A stretch of DNA of 64,000 nucleotides, taken from assembly GCA_050246875.1 (NCBI GenBank), contig JBFWVF010000001.1, positions 493,247-557,246 on the forward strand, in the 5' to 3' direction. Made by a program: the position numbers and the translations under genes. The DNA comes from SHWB01 sp050246875 (GTDB taxonomy: Bacteria; Pseudomonadota; Alphaproteobacteria; UBA6615). Positions 8,678 to 17,243 of this stretch are shown one piece after another; position 1 is the stretch's first letter; every line of letters starts with the position of its first letter. Under the pieces are notes generated by a model. The model was given only the letters and a program-made list of their open reading frames with translations, had not been told where the DNA came from and made no database searches.

Positions 8678-9777
8678 GGACGCCCTTCTCCCTTGTCCGC
8701 CTTCGCTCCATCCATCGCGCGCCGGCCTTCGGCGCGCGCGAATGCCGCGAGGCTTTTTTCCAGCATGGCCTTGTCGAGACCGTAGCCGATGGCGACGAGG
8801 CGCGTGGCCGGCTTCGCGCCGGCCGGCCAGCGCTCCAGCAGTTCCGGCGGATGCACCATGTGCTGCACCGCCTGGATCACGACCGGACGAGGCTCGCCGC
8901 TGACCCGCGCGAGGCCCTTGAGACGCAGGAGATCGTTGCCGCGAAACGCCGAAAGGGAGGTCAGCCAGCGCGCCAGCGCCGGCCAGGCGATCGGCGCGCT
9001 GCGCTCGACCGTCACCGATCCGACGCCAGCGTGCGCCGCGCCGTCTTCGTGGTCGTGGCCGTCCTCGTGGTGGTCGTGGTCGTGATGCCCGTCGCCGTCG
9101 TGATGCTCGTGGCCGTGCAGCGGCCGCGGCGCCGCGTGGAAGACCTCTTCCGGCGGCAGGCTGGCGCCGGAAGAGCGCAGGACGCGCGCCATCGGATTGA
9201 TGTCGGCGAGTCGGGCGGCAAGCGCCGCCGCGCGCGTCTCGTCCGCAAGATCGGTCTTGGAGATCACCAGAACGTCGGCCAGCGCCGCCTGATGGCGCGC
9301 GACGGTCTGTTGGGCGAGATTGGCGGCGCCGGCGAGCGCGTCGACGACGGTGACGACGCGGTCGAGGTACCAGTCGCGCCGCGCCCGCTCGTCGGTGAGG
9401 AAGGTGCGCACGATGGGCACGGGGTCGGCGAGGCCGGTGGTTTCGACGACGCAGCGCGAGAACGCCGGCAGCTCGCCGGACGCGCGGCGACGCGCGAGAT
9501 CCTCCAGCGTGTCGGCCAGGTCGCCGCGCAACGTGCAGCAGAGGCAGCCGTTCTCGAGCAGCACGGCGGTGTCGTAGGCCGTCTCGAACAGCAGATGGTC
9601 GAGACCGACATCGCCGAACTCATTGACGATGACGACGGTGTCGGAAAAGGCCGGCGAGCGCAGCCAGCGGTTGATGAGGGTCGTCTTGCCGCTGCCGAGG
9701 AAGCCGGTGACGACGGCGACCGGGATCAGCCCACCGGCGCGCCCACCACCCCCCGATTCGTGCGCCTCCGCCGCCAT
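8674..9777 (-). CDS. CobW/COG0523-family GTP-binding metallochaperone-like protein
   Basis: A 367-residue G3E-family GTPase. Walker A GFLGSGKTTL is near residue 22-31, the metal-binding ENGCLCCTLRGDL (GCxCC) motif is near residue 77, and a His/Asp-rich loop with more than ten His residues lies at about 220-245, before the CobW C-terminal domain. Family members insert or shuttle Zn, Co or Ni into client enzymes. No cobalamin genes are close by; the only coupled gene is the FAH-family enzyme, which overlaps its stop codon. The metal and the client are inference. Confidence 0.87.
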   Translation of the reverse strand: MAAEAHESGGGGRAGGLIPVAVVTGFLGSGKTTLINRWLRSPAFSDTVVIVNEFGDVGLDHLLFETAYDTAVLLENGCLCCTLRGDLADTLEDLARRRASGELPAFSRCVVETTGLADPVPIVRTFLTDERARRDWYLDRVVTVVDALAGAANLAQQTVARHQAALADVLVISKTDLADETRAAALAARLADINPMARVLRSSGASLPPEEVFHAAPRPLHGHEHHDGDGHHDHDHHEDGHDHEDGAAHAGVGSVTVERSAPIAWPALARWLTSLSAFRGNDLLRLKGLARVSGEPRPVVIQAVQHMVHPPELLERWPAGAKPATRLVAIGYGLDKAMLEKSLAAFARAEGRRAMDGAKADKGEGRP

Positions 9778-9927
9778 CTCGTCCTCGCTCCTCGCCGCCG
9801 CCGCGTTCTATACTAGCGCACCCGGCGGGGTTGCGCCGCCAGCAAGAGCGGCCGCCGCCGAACCTACCTCCGGCCCGATGACGGGATTCCCCGTCGGACG
9901 GCGCTCATCTCAGGCAGGACAGGCACC

Positions 9928-11142
9928 ATGACCGACAGGGACGACGCCTTCAACATGCGCCTGCTGGCGCAGGATACGCTGCAGGGATTCGGCGGCATCG
10001 GCGAGGGGATGAGCATCCAGCTCACCAAGGATGGCCGCCGCATCATGTATCTGGCGCATGAATCGGCACCGAAGAACTTCACCGGCGTGGACGTCACCGA
10101 TCCGCGCAAGCCCAAGGTCGTGGTGCAGACCGACCTGCCGCAGCGCCACATGCGTTCGAACTCGCTGGAAGTGACCGGCGACGTGATGGCCGTCGCCTAC
10201 CAGACGGTCGAGCAGGGCATGCAGCCAGCCGGCATCGAGCTGTTCGACATCTCGAAGCCAGAGAACCCCAAGAGCATCACCTTCATCGACTGCTCGGGGC
10301 CGCATTCGCGCGGCGTGCACCAGCTCTGGTTCGTCGACGGCAAGACCATCCACGCCTCCTCCGGCGCCGGCGACTTCGAGCCGACGCACAAGCTCGACGA
10401 CCAGTTCTATCGCTCATGGGATGTCAGCAACCTGACCAAGCCGGTCGAGACCTGCCGCTGGTGGTATCCCGGCACGCGCAAGGGCGACAGCGCGCCGCCG
10501 CCGCCGCGGCATCCGCAGTTCGATGCCGGTTACCGGCCGCACAACACCAACGTCTACCCCGACCACCCCGACCGCCTCTACATGGGCTACATCGACGGCG
10601 GCGTGTGCGTGATCGACATCTCCGACAAGGCGAAGCCGAAGATGGTCGGCCACTGGAATCCGCATCCGCCCTATCCGGGCATGATGCACACGGTGATGCC
10701 GCTGTTCTCTCGCGATCTGCTGATTTGCACCGACGAGTGCATCACCAATGACGGCGTCGACTGGCCCAAGCTCAACTGGGTCGTCGACATGCGGATGGAA
10801 TCGAACCTGGTGCCGATTTCCACCTTCCCGCTGCCGCCGGTCGAGGAGCACAAGACGCGCGGCGGCCGCTACGGCGCCCACAACACGCACGAGAACCGGC
10901 CGGGGCCGTCCTTCCGCTCCGACACCATCATCTTCGCCAGCTACTTCAACGGCGGCGTGCGCGCCTTCGACACGTCGAACCCCTTCCAGCCGAAGGAGAT
11001 CGCGCATTTCGTGCCGAAGGACCCGGCGGGCTCGTCGGCGCGCGCGATCCAGATCAACGACGTCTATGTGGACGAGAACCAGATCGTCTACGCCGTCGAC
11101 CGCTTCGTCGGCGGCCTCTACATCCTCGAGGCCGACGTCTAG
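9928..11142 (+). CDS. LVIVD repeat-containing protein (second paralog)
   Basis: A 404-residue protein with repeated blade-like units containing GVDVTDPRKPKVV, LFDISKPENPKS and VIDISDKAKPKMV motifs spaced through the length, which marks the LVIVD/beta-propeller family. The final third (GGRYGAHNTHENRP and the following FNGGVRAFDTSNPFQP) aligns by eye with the corresponding part of the first LVIVD protein of this window. An AGGCAGGA ribosome-binding site precedes the ATG. No signal peptide is seen. It converges with the next gene and the two stops overlap. Function unknown. Confidence 0.8.
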   Translation: MTDRDDAFNMRLLAQDTLQGFGGIGEGMSIQLTKDGRRIMYLAHESAPKNFTGVDVTDPRKPKVVVQTDLPQRHMRSNSLEVTGDVMAVAYQTVEQGMQPAGIELFDISKPENPKSITFIDCSGPHSRGVHQLWFVDGKTIHASSGAGDFEPTHKLDDQFYRSWDVSNLTKPVETCRWWYPGTRKGDSAPPPPRHPQFDAGYRPHNTNVYPDHPDRLYMGYIDGGVCVIDISDKAKPKMVGHWNPHPPYPGMMHTVMPLFSRDLLICTDECITNDGVDWPKLNWVVDMRMESNLVPISTFPLPPVEEHKTRGGRYGAHNTHENRPGPSFRSDTIIFASYFNGGVRAFDTSNPFQPKEIAHFVPKDPAGSSARAIQINDVYVDENQIVYAVDRFVGGLYILEADV

Positions 11143-11900
11143 GCCGCCGGCGCCGGCACCGGCTGCACGAAGGGACTCGGCGGGGCGTCAACCTCGCGCC
11201 AGAAATCGGTCACCTCGCCCGGCAGGCGCCGGGCGAGGACGGCCGGATCGGCAAGGCCGGCCGCCTCCAGCGTAACCAGCATGATTCCGGCCTCCGGCAG
11301 GCGCGCCAGCGCCTGCCGCCGCCGCATCGTCGGCGTGCTGGCGCCGGGCAGTTCGACCGCCACCAGCGCACGGCCCGTCCACAGCGCGGCCGACACCGGC
11401 ACCGATGCCTCGGCAGCGTCGGCGGCGGCCCAGGCCGTGCCGGCGGCGAGAAGCTGCGCGCGCGGCAGCGGGCGGTAGGCCGCGAAGGCCCAGTCCTGTG
11501 GCGCGAACAGCCCGCCAAAACGCGCGGCACGGCGCGACAGCGTCGCGTTGTCCGTCGCGGCCAGCGCAAAGGCCATGTAGGCGTCGAGGAAGCCGCGCGT
11601 CGCGCGATCCCAGGTGTCGGCGTGCAACGCCAGTTCCATGGAAAGCAGGCGCAGGCGCGACGGCGTGTCGGTGTTGGTGGCGAGATCGGGCGCGCCGCCG
11701 AAGCGCCAGTCGGGGTCGCCGAGGCGCACCGGCGTCGCCGCTGCGGGATCGGCGACGACGTACGGCGTGCGCGCCGCCAGGTGCCGCCCCCCCGCCTCGT
11801 CCGTCACGCTTCCCAGCCGGTCGGCCGACCAGGCGGCCGTGCCGTACGGGATGATCCAGGGTCGCGCCGTGCTGCTGTCGCTCAGGGTATCCCCACCCAA
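11139..11900 (-). CDS. Protein of unknown function, last gene of the RidA/ABC operon
   Basis: I do not recognise this 253-residue protein. It is soluble-looking, without signal peptide, membrane helix or clear motif, and rich in Ala and Arg. The longest frame starts with TTG 19 bases inside the end of the triple-RidA gene, and no in-frame ATG lies near the N-terminus, so it appears to be translationally coupled. Codon composition matches the neighbouring genes. Being last in an operon with an importer and two RidA proteins, it may belong to the same degradation route. The exact start is uncertain. Confidence 0.65.
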   Translation of the reverse strand: MGGDTLSDSSTARPWIIPYGTAAWSADRLGSVTDEAGGRHLAARTPYVVADPAAATPVRLGDPDWRFGGAPDLATNTDTPSRLRLLSMELALHADTWDRATRGFLDAYMAFALAATDNATLSRRAARFGGLFAPQDWAFAAYRPLPRAQLLAAGTAWAAADAAEASVPVSAALWTGRALVAVELPGASTPTMRRRQALARLPEAGIMLVTLEAAGLADPAVLARRLPGEVTDFWREVDAPPSPFVQPVPAPAA

Positions 11901-13156
11901 AGGTCCAGGGCCATGGTGCAGCCGGGAACGTGCAGCGGTCCCGGCACGGCGATGGTCGTCGTGGCGGGCTGCCCGTCCGGGAAGAACCGCCGCCGCACAT
12001 CAGCCGATGCCGCATACTCGCCCAGATCGGTATGCATCGTCACCAGCCGAAGGCCATGGCGCAGCGATGTGCCCGCGGCACTGCAGATGGCCTCGGCGTG
12101 CTCCATGATCGCCTGCATCTGTGCCGCCGGGCGGTTGGCCCCGTACGGATAGTTGGGGTCGAGCCGAGCTGCGGCGACGACGCCGTTCTCGTCGGCGGCG
12201 AGCTGACTCGACAGGAACAGCAGCTCGCCGGCACGCACTGCCTGGGATTCGTGGAACAGCGGCGCCGGCGCCCTGGACGTGCGGATCACCTTCTTCTTCG
12301 TCCGCCCCTTGTCGGTGACGGCGACGAGCGTGATCTCGATGCGGCCATCGGGAATGACGATGCTGTCGACCGGCATGATCATGCGCGCCGGAGGATCGAC
12401 CGGAAAATACTCGCGCCAGACGCGGTCGAGACGCGGGATGTCGTTGAGATCGGTGAGGTAGACCTCGGCCTTGACGACGTTGCCGAGCGAGGAACCGGCG
12501 GCTTCCAGCGTGGTCTTGAGATGGCCGAGCACGAAGCGCGCCTCGCGGTCGATGGCGTTGCCTTCCCAGAAGTTGGGATTGACGCGCGCCTCGGGGGCAA
12601 GTCCGGTGCGGAAGTCCGACGGCACCTGGCCGGCGACGAAGACGAAGTCGCCGGCGCGGATGGCCGGCGCGTAGCCGCCGAGCGGCTGGGGAATCTTGTC
12701 GGTGGTGATTCCCTCCTTGCGGAAGCCGTCCTCCGGCAGGATGGCGACGACTTCGACCTCGATCGAGGCGTCGGGCACCATCAGGCCGGGAATGACGACC
12801 GAGGTCGAGGCCGGGCGCGGCGGCTTGATGATTTCGCGGCGCACGATGTGATACGGGTCGACGGCGTCGCGCGTGGTCGGGAACTGCGCCACCCGGACGG
12901 CATTGGCGAAGTTCGTGCCGGCGGCGCGCAGCGTGCGGCGCAGGATATCGAAGATGTACTCGGACTCGCGGACGATGCGGTGCTCACCGGCCAGCGGCAC
13001 CCCGGGGTTGCCGCGCACCTCCGGCGCGAGGCCGCTCTTGAAGTCGGTGGCGATGGCGCCCGACACGAACACCCAGCGCCCGAAGCGCAGGGCCGGGGTG
13101 AAGCTGGGATGCGGCACGGGGACGCCGCGCGGGCGGATGATCTCGCGTTTCGGCAT
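11882..13156 (-). CDS. Triple-domain RidA (YjgF/YER057c/UK114) family protein A
   Basis: A 424-residue protein that is three RidA domains in tandem, where a typical family member has one domain of about 130 residues. Each unit has the strand signature seen as VFVSGAIATDF, VFVAGQVPSDF and LFLSSQLAADE, and ends in an EIEV/EITL-type strand. The Arg that binds the imine/enamine substrate in catalytic RidA seems kept in domain 2 (PPARMIMPV) and absent from domain 3 (PATTTIAV). RidA hydrolyses reactive 2-aminoacrylate-type imines. ATG chosen because the upstream frame runs into the permease gene. Located 26 bases after that permease gene. Confidence 0.85.
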   Translation of the reverse strand: MPKREIIRPRGVPVPHPSFTPALRFGRWVFVSGAIATDFKSGLAPEVRGNPGVPLAGEHRIVRESEYIFDILRRTLRAAGTNFANAVRVAQFPTTRDAVDPYHIVRREIIKPPRPASTSVVIPGLMVPDASIEVEVVAILPEDGFRKEGITTDKIPQPLGGYAPAIRAGDFVFVAGQVPSDFRTGLAPEARVNPNFWEGNAIDREARFVLGHLKTTLEAAGSSLGNVVKAEVYLTDLNDIPRLDRVWREYFPVDPPARMIMPVDSIVIPDGRIEITLVAVTDKGRTKKKVIRTSRAPAPLFHESQAVRAGELLFLSSQLAADENGVVAAARLDPNYPYGANRPAAQMQAIMEHAEAICSAAGTSLRHGLRLVTMHTDLGEYAASADVRRRFFPDGQPATTTIAVPGPLHVPGCTMALDLWVGIP

Positions 13157-13182
13157 GGTCGCTCCGGACGTTTCTTGCGGTT

Positions 13183-14022
13183 TCAGTTGGCCGAGACGAA
13201 GGCCATGTAACGGCTGAGCGTGCGGTCGACGAGCAGCCGGAACAGCCGGTCGGTGATGAAACCGAGCAGGCTGATCGTTGCCAGCGCTACGAAGATGCGG
13301 TCGGTCTGCACCAGCATGCCGGCGGTCTGCAGCAGGTAGCCGAGGCCGGAATCGGCGGCCAGCATTTCGGCCGGGATGATGCTCATGAACGACGACGCCA
13401 TCGCCACCCGCATGCCGGTCACGATGTAGGGCACGGCCGAGGGAATGACGACGAAGATGAAGATCTGGAATTCGCTGGCACCGAGGCACTGCGCCGCGCG
13501 CTGGCGCGCGACGGGCGTGCGCATGACGCCGGCGATGGTGTTGATGAGCACGAAGAAGAACGTGCCCCAGAAGATGAGGAAGTACTTTGAATTCTCGCCG
13601 ATGCCGAACCAGATGACGGCGATCGGGATCATCGCCGTCGGCGACAGGTAGCGAAGGAATTCGATGATCGGATCGAGCAGCTCGTAGACCACGCGCATCC
13701 GCCCCATCACCACGCCGAAGACAATGGCCAGCGCCGAGCCGAGCACGAAGCCGATGACGACGCGGACGAGACTGATGACGACGTGGCTGAAGATCTCGCC
13801 GGTCTCGGCCATCGGCACGAAGGCGGCGGCGACCGCCGTCGGCGGCGGAATCATGTAGGGATTGAAAACGAACGTCGACAGGCCCTGCCACAGCAGGAAG
13901 AAGATCGCCAGCGACGCCAGCACCATCAACAGCGGGCGCAGGCGTTCCACGAGCCCGCGCGATGGGGCGATGCGCGGGCCGGGACGGCCGGTGCCGCGTC
14001 CGGCGGTGCTCGTCGTCGTCAT
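13183..14022 (-). CDS. ABC transporter permease, nitrate/sulfonate/taurine type
   Basis: A 279-residue integral membrane protein of the SsuC/TauC class with about six hydrophobic helices. The cytoplasmic EAA-like loop, which docks to the ATPase, is seen around QCLGASEFQIF. The start is the ATG leading into a short polar Thr/Arg/Pro-rich N-terminus; the longer upstream frame overlaps the ATPase gene. Middle gene of an importer set, with the ATPase upstream and a triple-RidA gene downstream. Transports an unidentified small organic solute. Confidence 0.9.
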   Translation of the reverse strand: MTTTSTAGRGTGRPGPRIAPSRGLVERLRPLLMVLASLAIFFLLWQGLSTFVFNPYMIPPPTAVAAAFVPMAETGEIFSHVVISLVRVVIGFVLGSALAIVFGVVMGRMRVVYELLDPIIEFLRYLSPTAMIPIAVIWFGIGENSKYFLIFWGTFFFVLINTIAGVMRTPVARQRAAQCLGASEFQIFIFVVIPSAVPYIVTGMRVAMASSFMSIIPAEMLAADSGLGYLLQTAGMLVQTDRIFVALATISLLGFITDRLFRLLVDRTLSRYMAFVSAN

Positions 14023-14041
14023 GGCAGCGGCCTCCCCATCC

Positions 14042-14815
14042 TCACGCCTCGTCGCCGAGCTTGCTTTCCTCGACGGCAAGCTGGCGTTCGATGCGCCGGT
14101 AGATTTCGCCGAAGGCCGGATCGCCCGGATCGCGCGGGCGCGGCAGGTCGACCCGGATGACATCCTCGAAGCGCGAGCCGGGACCGACGCCCATGATAGC
14201 GATACGGTCGGCGAGCAGGACCGATTCGGAAATGTCGTGGGTGACGAACACGATGGTCTTCTGCGTCTGCTGCCAGATGCCGACGAGGAACCGGTGCATG
14301 CGCCGGCGCGTCAGGGCATCGAGCGCGGCGAAGGGTTCGTCCATCAGCAGGATCTGCGGCTCGATCGCCAGCGCGCGGGCGATCTGCAGGCGCTGACGCA
14401 TGCCACCGGACAACTGCGTGGGAAACTTGCCGCGATGCGTGTCGAGCCCGACCATCGTCAGATAGCGGTCGATGATCGGCCCGCGCTCGCGGACCGGCGT
14501 GCCCCTCAGCTTGAGCCCGAAATTGACGTTCTCCTCGACCGTCAGCCAGGGGAACAGGGCCGATCCGGCGTCCTGAAAGAACATGACCCGGTCCTGACCC
14601 GGGCCGCGTATGTCGCGTCCGTCGAGCGTCACGCGCCCGCGCGTGACGTTCTCGAAACCGGCGAGGATGTTGAGAAGCGTAGTCTTGCCGCACCCCGAGG
14701 GCCCGAGCAGGCAGAGGAACTCGCCGTCGGCGATGTCGATGGCGATGTCCTCGAGGGCGAGATAGGACGATTCCTGCTCACCGTAGACCTTGGTAACCCT
14801 CTCGACCTTCAGCAC
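14042..14815 (-). CDS. ABC transporter ATP-binding protein, nitrate/sulfonate/taurine type
   Basis: A 257-residue ATPase with all nucleotide-binding motifs: Walker A GPSGCGKTTLL near residue 38, signature LSGGMRQR near 133, Walker B ILLMDEPFAALD near 153 and the switch His in FVTHDISES. It resembles SsuB/TauB and should energise uptake through the adjoining permease. It lies between the solute-binding protein gene (67 bases upstream) and the permease gene (19 bases downstream), consistent with one transcript. Confidence 0.92.
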   Translation of the reverse strand: MLKVERVTKVYGEQESSYLALEDIAIDIADGEFLCLLGPSGCGKTTLLNILAGFENVTRGRVTLDGRDIRGPGQDRVMFFQDAGSALFPWLTVEENVNFGLKLRGTPVRERGPIIDRYLTMVGLDTHRGKFPTQLSGGMRQRLQIARALAIEPQILLMDEPFAALDALTRRRMHRFLVGIWQQTQKTIVFVTHDISESVLLADRIAIMGVGPGSRFEDVIRVDLPRPRDPGDPAFGEIYRRIERQLAVEESKLGDEA

Positions 14816-14882
14816 CGTCGCGCACTCCGCACGGGTAACGGCTCCGCCGGGGCGACTATACCCCGGCGGAGCGACACGTCAT

Positions 14883-15884
14883 TCAGCACGGCGGCGGTGT
14901 CGGCAGCACGCGCTTGGGATCGATCGAGGCGAGGCCATCGGTCCAGATGAACTCGCTGATGTCGAACTTGCCTTCCATCAGCTTCTCGCTGCGCATCCAC
15001 TCGGCGAGGCTGCAGTAGTCGCTGTAGAAGACCTTGTCGAAGGCGTTGGCCCGGATGTTGATGTCCCAGTCGGCCTTGGTCGCCGCCTCGGAGAGCCCGT
15101 ACTTGGCCTTGGCGTATGCGGCCACGGCCGGGAAGTCCTTCTCGGCGATCGCCAACCCCTTGATGGTCGCGCGCAGGAAGCGCTTGGCGATGTCGGCGCC
15201 CTCGGGCGTCGCCAGCCAGCTCGCGCGCGCCGCGCCTACGGCATAGCCGTTGATGTAGCCCTCCGCGGTGGCAAGGATGTGCACCTTGTCGGGGCAGACC
15301 TCCAGGGCCCGTGAGCCGAAAGGCTGCCAGATGAAGAAGGCTGAGATATCGCCCTGGCACAGCGCCGTCGGCAGCACCTGCGTGTCGAGGTTCTTGATGT
15401 CGACGCTGCCGATGTTGTTCTTGTTGACGAACTCGGCGATGAACCACGAGCCGGTCGAGCCGACGCGCGTAGCGACGATCTTGCCCTTGAGGTCCATCGG
15501 CTTGGCGATCTCCTTGCGCGCCGCGACGATGTAGCTCGTCGCGCTGCGCTCGAAGATCGTGATCAGCCGGTAGTCCTTCTTGGCGGCGATCCAGTGGCGC
15601 ACGCCCGGCAGGTCGCCGTTGAAGACGATGTCGCCCTGGCCGGACATGAAGGTCTGCAGCGCCGTGGTGCCCGAGGGGAAATCGCGGAAAGCGATGTCCA
15701 GCCCCTCGGCCTTGTAGAAGCCGTTGGCATCGGCCATCCACACGGCGTCGTATTTCGGCACCGGGCCGCTGAACACCGTGATCTTCTTCATCTCCTGCGC
15801 GGTCGCGCCGGCGGCGATGCCGGCGGCGAACGCCGCGGCCAACCCAGCCGCAACGAGCGACTGCCACCTCCTCCTGCTGCCCAT
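14883..15884 (-). CDS. ABC transporter substrate-binding protein (SsuA/TauA/NMT1-like)
   Basis: A 333-residue periplasmic binding protein. It has an N-terminal Sec signal peptide of about 29 residues (positive start, Ala-rich core, cleavage near ATAQE). The mature part begins with the beta strand and NGFYKAEGLDI helix typical of NMT1/SsuA proteins. A perfect AGGAGG lies before the ATG. It should capture the solute of the importer coded directly downstream. The hydrolase and RidA neighbours suggest an amide- or amino-containing ligand; that is inference. Confidence 0.9.
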   Translation of the reverse strand: MGSRRRWQSLVAAGLAAAFAAGIAAGATAQEMKKITVFSGPVPKYDAVWMADANGFYKAEGLDIAFRDFPSGTTALQTFMSGQGDIVFNGDLPGVRHWIAAKKDYRLITIFERSATSYIVAARKEIAKPMDLKGKIVATRVGSTGSWFIAEFVNKNNIGSVDIKNLDTQVLPTALCQGDISAFFIWQPFGSRALEVCPDKVHILATAEGYINGYAVGAARASWLATPEGADIAKRFLRATIKGLAIAEKDFPAVAAYAKAKYGLSEAATKADWDINIRANAFDKVFYSDYCSLAEWMRSEKLMEGKFDISEFIWTDGLASIDPKRVLPTPPPC

Positions 15885-15965
15885 TCTGGCCTCCTGTCTG
15901 TTGGGTCGGCAGCGCCCGCCTGGGCCCATGCCTACCGTGGTGCGACGGATGGCATGTCCGCCGCC

Positions 15966-17243
15966 TTACACCCCGCTCCGCCGTCGGCCGGCGATGTCGA
16001 GCGCGGCGAGTGCATAGACCTTGGTGCCCGCGACGAGATCGCTGATCGAGGTGTGCTCGCCCTCGGCCGGATCGAAGCCGTCGCCGCCATTACGCAGCCG
16101 CCCCGACAGGCCGTAGTTGACCGTCGGCACATCGTAGCGATTGAGATGCACGGCGTCCGAGTAGTAGTTGACGCCGCCCGAGGCCGGCGCCTTGCCGAAA
16201 ACCTCCGTGTGCGCGGCGGTAATGGCCGTCACCACCGGGGAATCCTTGGCGATCGCGGTGCCGGGACCGGCGCAGTAGAACTCGAACTCGGCATCGAGGC
16301 CCGGATCGCGCTTCTTGAGGCCGGCGAGGAACCGCGCCAGCTCCTCGTGCAGCTCGACGATGGTCATGGCCGGGCTCAAACGCACGTCCATGAAGATGTC
16401 GCAGAACACCGGAACGCGCGAGACGCGCCACGGCCAGCCGCCGCGGATCGCCGAGATCGACACGTTCGGCAGCATGCCTTCATAGGCGTTGCGCTGGCGG
16501 TACGGTTCAATCCACTCGTTCTTGAGGGCCTCGTAGATGATCATCGACTTGTCGATGGCGTTCACCGCGCGGTCCATCCACGCGATGTGCGACATCGTGC
16601 CCTTGGTGCGGAAGGCGACCCAGACCGTGCCGAAATGCCAGGGCGTGACCTGGAAGCCGGTCGGCTCGCCGATGATGGCGCAGTCGGCGGCGAGGCCGTG
16701 GCGCAGCAGGTGGATGGTGCCGATGCCGTGGCCGGCGTAGTCGCAGCCCTGGAACTCGTCGACGGCGCCGGTCTCGATCTCGCCCGAGACGCCGGCGATG
16801 ATCACGTCGCCCGGCAGAGTCACGCCCGCCGCCTTGATGGCGCGCGCCGCCTCGACGTAGCCGGCGATGGCGCTCTTCATGTTGTTGGAGCCGGCGCCGT
16901 AAATCCACTCGTCCTCGACGATGTACGACTTCGTCTTGTAGCCGCCGCCGCTCAGCACAGTCTCCTTGCCGCTGTAGGACGTGTCGATGTGGCCGTTGAG
17001 CAGCAGGTTGACGCCGCTGCCAGAACCCTTGAGCACGCCGATGGCGTTGTAGCGGCCCTCGCCGATGTCCTGCAGATGGGCCTTGAGGCCCGCCTCGCGC
17101 ATCGTGTCGACGAGGAAGCGGGCGACATCGGCCTCATGGCCGGTCGGGCTCGGGATGTCGACCATGGCGCAGGTCAGATCGACCAGCCGCTCGCGGCTGA
17201 TGCCGGCGAGGACACGGGCGCGGGTGGCGGCGTCGAGGCTCAT
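15966..17243 (-). CDS. M20-family metallohydrolase (ArgE/DapE/CPG2-like)
   Basis: A 425-residue two-domain hydrolase of the M20 family. The first metal ligand pair is in NGHIDT near residue 80; the catalytic Glu region is SGEIETGA near 155; IIGEPT and a C-terminal EGEHTS His follow. The usual bridging Asp of the D-M-K motif is read as Asn (GSNNMKSA). Family members cleave amide bonds of N-acyl amino acids, small peptides or carbamoyl compounds. Its ATG overlaps the stop of the triple-RidA gene upstream by 4 bases, and the importer genes follow, so it probably processes the imported solute. Confidence 0.86.
   Translation of the reverse strand: MSLDAATRARVLAGISRERLVDLTCAMVDIPSPTGHEADVARFLVDTMREAGLKAHLQDIGEGRYNAIGVLKGSGSGVNLLLNGHIDTSYSGKETVLSGGGYKTKSYIVEDEWIYGAGSNNMKSAIAGYVEAARAIKAAGVTLPGDVIIAGVSGEIETGAVDEFQGCDYAGHGIGTIHLLRHGLAADCAIIGEPTGFQVTPWHFGTVWVAFRTKGTMSHIAWMDRAVNAIDKSMIIYEALKNEWIEPYRQRNAYEGMLPNVSISAIRGGWPWRVSRVPVFCDIFMDVRLSPAMTIVELHEELARFLAGLKKRDPGLDAEFEFYCAGPGTAIAKDSPVVTAITAAHTEVFGKAPASGGVNYYSDAVHLNRYDVPTVNYGLSGRLRNGGDGFDPAEGEHTSISDLVAGTKVYALAALDIAGRRRSGV

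Noticed and set aside
13157..13891. N-terminal extension of triple-RidA A into the permease gene
   Set aside because: The residues in this extension are the permease gene read in another frame; homology starts at the ATG at 13156.
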